This document shows, one piece after another, positions 29,448 through 31,741 of a stretch of DNA of 31,741 bases. Within the stretch, counting starts at the first letter, position 1. Every line of letters starts with the position of its first letter. The translations under genes and the position numbers were made by a program. This stretch comes from CAZVYS01 sp964630755 (GTDB lineage Bacteria > Patescibacteriota > Microgenomatia > UBA1400 > CG1-02-47-37). A model generated the notes under the pieces. That model had not been told where the DNA came from. It saw only the letters and a program-made list of their open reading frames with translations, and searched no databases. The stretch lies in NCBI GenBank assembly GCA_964630755.1, contig CAZVYS010000011.1, positions 1 to 31,741 on the forward strand, given 5' to 3'.

Positions 29448-29842
29448 GAAGATTCGTAGATTTCAATTAATATTCCATCGCAGTCTTTTATAAATGCAAA
29501 TTTTCCGCCAAAGGCGGCAGAATCTACATCTGATGCCAACTCTACTCCTTTTTTCTTTAATTTGGTTATTGTCTTATTTAAATCTTTAACTTGAAAACAA
29601 ATGTGCTTGGTGCCAACAGATGTAATATCGCTCATTATGTCTTGCCGATAGCTTGGCAGAGGCTTATTATTATCAATTTGAACAAGCTCTATGTGCAAAT
29701 TATTTAGCTTAAGAAGGGCTATGTGCCACTGGTTTTTATTGTACTCGTGAACTAAGGTGCATTCTAAGTTTTCTTTGTACCAGTTGATTGATTTTTGTAA
29801 ATCTAACACTGCCAAGGAAATGTGATGTGCTTTGAAGTTCAT
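29441..29842 (-). CDS. VOC-superfamily (glyoxalase-like) metalloprotein
   Basis: The 133-residue protein has two beta-alpha-beta-beta-beta repeats. Candidate metal ligands are His in AHHISLAVLDL (about 6-7), Glu in LHIELVQI, His in GTKHICFQVKDL and Glu in ILIEIYESS. The family covers lactoylglutathione lyase, methylmalonyl-CoA epimerase, dioxygenases and antibiotic-binding proteins; the exact reaction cannot be inferred. It is read from the same strand as, and 10 bases after, the PNPOx-like gene, probably one transcript with pyrD. Confidence 0.8.
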   Translation of the reverse strand: MNFKAHHISLAVLDLQKSINWYKENLECTLVHEYNKNQWHIALLKLNNLHIELVQIDNNKPLPSYRQDIMSDITSVGTKHICFQVKDLNKTITKLKKKGVELASDVDSAAFGGKFAFIKDCDGILIEIYESSK

Positions 29843-29852
29843 TGGTGAAAGA

Positions 29853-30317
29853 TTAGGGATTGAAAATTTTGGTTTCTTTTTCTTTGTAAAGAGCGTCGCT
29901 GAAGAGCTTAAATCTGGTGGGTTTGATTTTGTAAACTCGAGATCGAACGACTCTTTTTTTCATGTTCTCAATATTTAATATTTCTTTGGCTTCTGGATTA
30001 ATTCGGTAAAACATCTTAAGCATCCATTTAACTTTTTTCCAAGAACTAACTTTAGAAGCTTTGCCTCTAACCTGAAGGCCGGTTTTCTGACTAGACGCAA
30101 TTTGCCCAGAATCAGCAATAGAGCAAGCAACTTGATCGTTGTTTTCTAAAGCCTGACAGTGTTCGCTTGACGGAGGAGAAACAAAATATAGATTTAAGTT
30201 ATTGTCGAATACGTAGTAGACAGTGGCGATCCAGGGTTTTTTGTCAAAGGTGGCAATTGACATTAAAGTATGCTTTTTCAGATACGAAAGAAGCAGTTTT
30301 TTATCAGCTGGTTTCAT
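29853..30317 (-). CDS. Pyridoxamine 5'-phosphate oxidase-like FMN-binding protein
   Basis: The 154-residue protein has a split-barrel flavin fold: LLLSYLKKHTLMSIATFDKKPWIATVYYVFDNNLNLYFVSPPSSEHCQALENN, with the TLMSIAT strand and the S/T-rich loop that hold FMN, then VRGKASKVS. It is shorter than true PdxH and lacks its C-terminal signature, so it belongs to the broad PNPOx-like group (general flavin or F420 oxidoreductases). AGGAG (30325-30329) lies 7 bases before the ATG, inside the end of pyrD, 3 bases after whose stop it starts. Confidence 0.8.
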   Translation of the reverse strand: MKPADKKLLLSYLKKHTLMSIATFDKKPWIATVYYVFDNNLNLYFVSPPSSEHCQALENNDQVACSIADSGQIASSQKTGLQVRGKASKVSSWKKVKWMLKMFYRINPEAKEILNIENMKKRVVRSRVYKIKPTRFKLFSDALYKEKETKIFNP

Positions 30318-30320
30318 TTT

Positions 30321-31424
30321 TTATCTCCTGTGGGAGGCGCCAACGGCCTGACTAATGTTATTGTAGCCGTCTTTTTTTAGTAACTCAACTAAATCGCGGT
30401 TGATTTGTCCAATTAGCTGTGGGCCTTGGTAGATCATGCCAGTAATTAGCTGAACTAGGGAAGCTCCGAGTTTGATTTTTTGATAAGCATCTTCTGAAGA
30501 AAAAATACCACCAACTCCAATAATGATTAGTTTGTCACCGTAGCTTTGGTAAGTTTTTTTAATAAGTTGGTTTGATAGTTTTTGGCAGGGTAAACCGCTA
30601 GCGCTACCGAAAATATCTGGCGGAATAGTGTCTTTGATAGCCTTGTCTTGTCTATTTTTGTTCAGATTGCCAATGATAACGCCAGTGATGTTGAATTTAA
30701 TCGCCACCTCGAGGAGTTTTCTGAATTTAAGCCAGGGAAGATTGATGGCTAGTTTGAGAAAAATAGGCTTTTTTATGTTTAAAGTAGAGATTTTATTAAG
30801 AAGTTTGGTTAGTTTAGCTGGGTCTGTAAATGGTTCACCGCCAAAAGTGTTAGGGCAAGAGATGTTTAGAGTGTAATAATCGCCGACTTTAACCTTCTTA
30901 AGCTGCTTTAAGCAATTAAAGTAGTCATTGACGCCGGCTTGGACACCAACTGTTTCTTGGCAGTTTGTTTTGGCAACTGAGAGTCCAAGAAGAAAATCTT
31001 TGTCTTTTCTTTTTTTAAGCTTTTTAGTTATTTTTTTAACCCCAATGTTTTTTAAACCATAGTAAACAAGCAAGCCTTTGGATTTTTTTAGTCTATAAAG
31101 TCTTGGCTGAGGATTGCCTTCATAAGGCTTGTGAGTGATTGAGCCAACCTGCATAAAGCCAAAGCCAACATTTGCAAGGATATTGATTAAGTTTGCGTCT
31201 TTGTCAAATCCGGCTGATAAACCAACTGGATTAGTAAATTTAAGACTAGCAATGGTTTGAGTTAAACTGGGGTGAGAGAAGTAAAATAGCTTGTGGGTTA
31301 AGAATTTAGTCAGGCGGAATTTACCTAAAAATTGGCCAATATTGGTTAAGAAGTCGTGAATGTCTTCAGGATTAAAGAGAAATAAAACTGGTCGAAGTAG
31401 TCGTTGATAAAGAAAGCTGATCAT
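30321..31424 (-). CDS. pyrD: Dihydroorotate dehydrogenase, class 2
   Basis: The 367-residue FMN enzyme oxidises dihydroorotate to orotate in pyrimidine synthesis. The N-terminal helices LYQRLLRPVLFLFNPEDIHDF and the length fit class 2 (membrane-associated, quinone-using). Motifs are NPVGLSAGFDKDANLI, GFGFMQVGSITHKPYEGNPQPRL, TLNISCPNT, FLKLAINLP, IIGNLN, IIGVGGIFSSEDAYQKIKLGASLVQLITGMIYQGP. At the catalytic base the sequence reads NISC, a Cys, where class 2 enzymes normally have Ser (NISS) and class 1 enzymes have Cys. No other pyrimidine gene is in the window. Confidence 0.92.
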   Translation of the reverse strand: MISFLYQRLLRPVLFLFNPEDIHDFLTNIGQFLGKFRLTKFLTHKLFYFSHPSLTQTIASLKFTNPVGLSAGFDKDANLINILANVGFGFMQVGSITHKPYEGNPQPRLYRLKKSKGLLVYYGLKNIGVKKITKKLKKRKDKDFLLGLSVAKTNCQETVGVQAGVNDYFNCLKQLKKVKVGDYYTLNISCPNTFGGEPFTDPAKLTKLLNKISTLNIKKPIFLKLAINLPWLKFRKLLEVAIKFNITGVIIGNLNKNRQDKAIKDTIPPDIFGSASGLPCQKLSNQLIKKTYQSYGDKLIIIGVGGIFSSEDAYQKIKLGASLVQLITGMIYQGPQLIGQINRDLVELLKKDGYNNISQAVGASHRR

Positions 31425-31450
31425 AATGGTCTATTTCAATCCCCTCAAGG

Positions 31451-31741
31451 CTATTCATACTTTTCAGCATATTTGCCAGATATCCAACCATTTTCTCCGG
31501 TTTCATACTCGATTTGGTACCAGCCAGAGTCGGTGTTAACTAGGGGGAATTGGTTGGGCGATAACAATAAAAGATCGTCATCGTCTTTGTCTTTAACTGT
31601 TTCGTTGTCAGTGCCTGGGCCAGTTCTAACTCTAACCCAGCCAGGATCATCGATAATTTGTACATAGGGTCTTGCCATTTCGTCGTCGGTGCTAGCTTTA
31701 GGAGAAGTCTTGGGACTGGTTTTTGGAGTGGCTTTTGGGGA
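31451..31741 (-). CDS. SH3-domain protein, 5'-truncated
   Basis: The frame is open through the window edge; 96 residues are visible. They begin with a Pro/Thr/Lys linker (SPKATPKTSPKTSPKAST), then a bacterial SH3-type domain: VQIIDDPGWVRVRTGPGTDNETV, and PLVNTDSGWYQIEYETGENGWISGKYAEKYE, the usual WxxV...GWxSxxYL ending. Such domains bind cell-wall or glycan targets in exported proteins. The rest of the protein, probably a membrane anchor or catalytic domain, lies upstream outside the window. An ATG at 31678 exists but would lose the linker. Confidence 0.8.
   Translation of the reverse strand, partial: SPKATPKTSPKTSPKASTDDEMARPYVQIIDDPGWVRVRTGPGTDNETVKDKDDDDLLLLSPNQFPLVNTDSGWYQIEYETGENGWISGKYAEKYE

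Overview
The window looks like a chromosome segment of a Candidate Phyla Radiation (Patescibacteria) bacterium, most likely of Microgenomates type. This is an inference from gene content and style, not from a marker gene. The DNA is AT-rich and densely packed, with 1-11 base overlaps between neighbours. It carries a TrpR-like (YerC/YecD) regulator, tandem FemAB genes, an RmuC/GNAT/helicase-nuclease operon, a DPPR-synthase-like UbiA protein, a PMT-type mannosyltransferase and many secreted proteins with a single membrane anchor. TGA is used as an ordinary stop, so the code is standard. No tRNA, rRNA or CRISPR array was seen.

Layout. 1-5121 (+): five surface-protein genes. Three carry the same cohesin-like beta domain, one ends in a duplicated dockerin-type calcium-binding module, and three carry an 8-cysteine module joined by Ser-Pro linkers. 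Two of these end in LPxAG plus a hydrophobic tail. 5170-6519 (-): a PMT/GT39 mannosyltransferase, with a large GT-C-like membrane protein starting back to back on the other strand. 8133-8850: a RAYT (REP-associated tyrosine transposase) gene bracketed by inverted copies of its probable palindrome. 8849-9907 (-): an LCP-family cell-wall ligase. 9925-14330 (+): an operon of UvrD-like helicase, two FemAB proteins, CDGSH Fe-S protein and SpoU methyltransferase. A 10-N assembly gap interrupts the second femAB gene. 14327-19317 (-): a small coiled-coil protein, then the operon rmuC / GNAT / helicase-nuclease. 19347-22241 (+): a small membrane protein, a TrpR-like regulator, then a Met-codon-rich leader peptide with an attenuator ahead of a DUF2000 gene and metG. 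22305-23983: a KsgA/Erm-family methyltransferase (-) diverging from tatD (+). 24017-29411 (+): a surface-glycan cluster (processive GT2, GT39-like, small membrane protein, WecA/MraY-like, UbiA). 29441-31741 (-): VOC protein, PNPOx-like protein, class 2 pyrD and the end of an SH3-domain protein.

Two themes cut across the window. First, most operon-leading genes have an extended -10 box (TGnTANNAT) or a plain -10 box 5-9 bases before the ATG. Transcription and translation would then start at nearly the same base, giving leaderless mRNAs; internal genes use Shine-Dalgarno sites. Second, short palindromes of several related families sit at gene ends and even inside reading frames, and some of them probably also act as terminators.

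The most interesting regulatory object is 20157-20264. A leaderless 14-residue leader peptide (MNLKTLAMMEMNAI) ends in the left arm of an antiterminator, which competes with a GUAA-loop terminator upstream of DUF2000-metG. This has the geometry of ribosome-mediated, methionine-sensing attenuation of a methionyl-tRNA synthetase operon.
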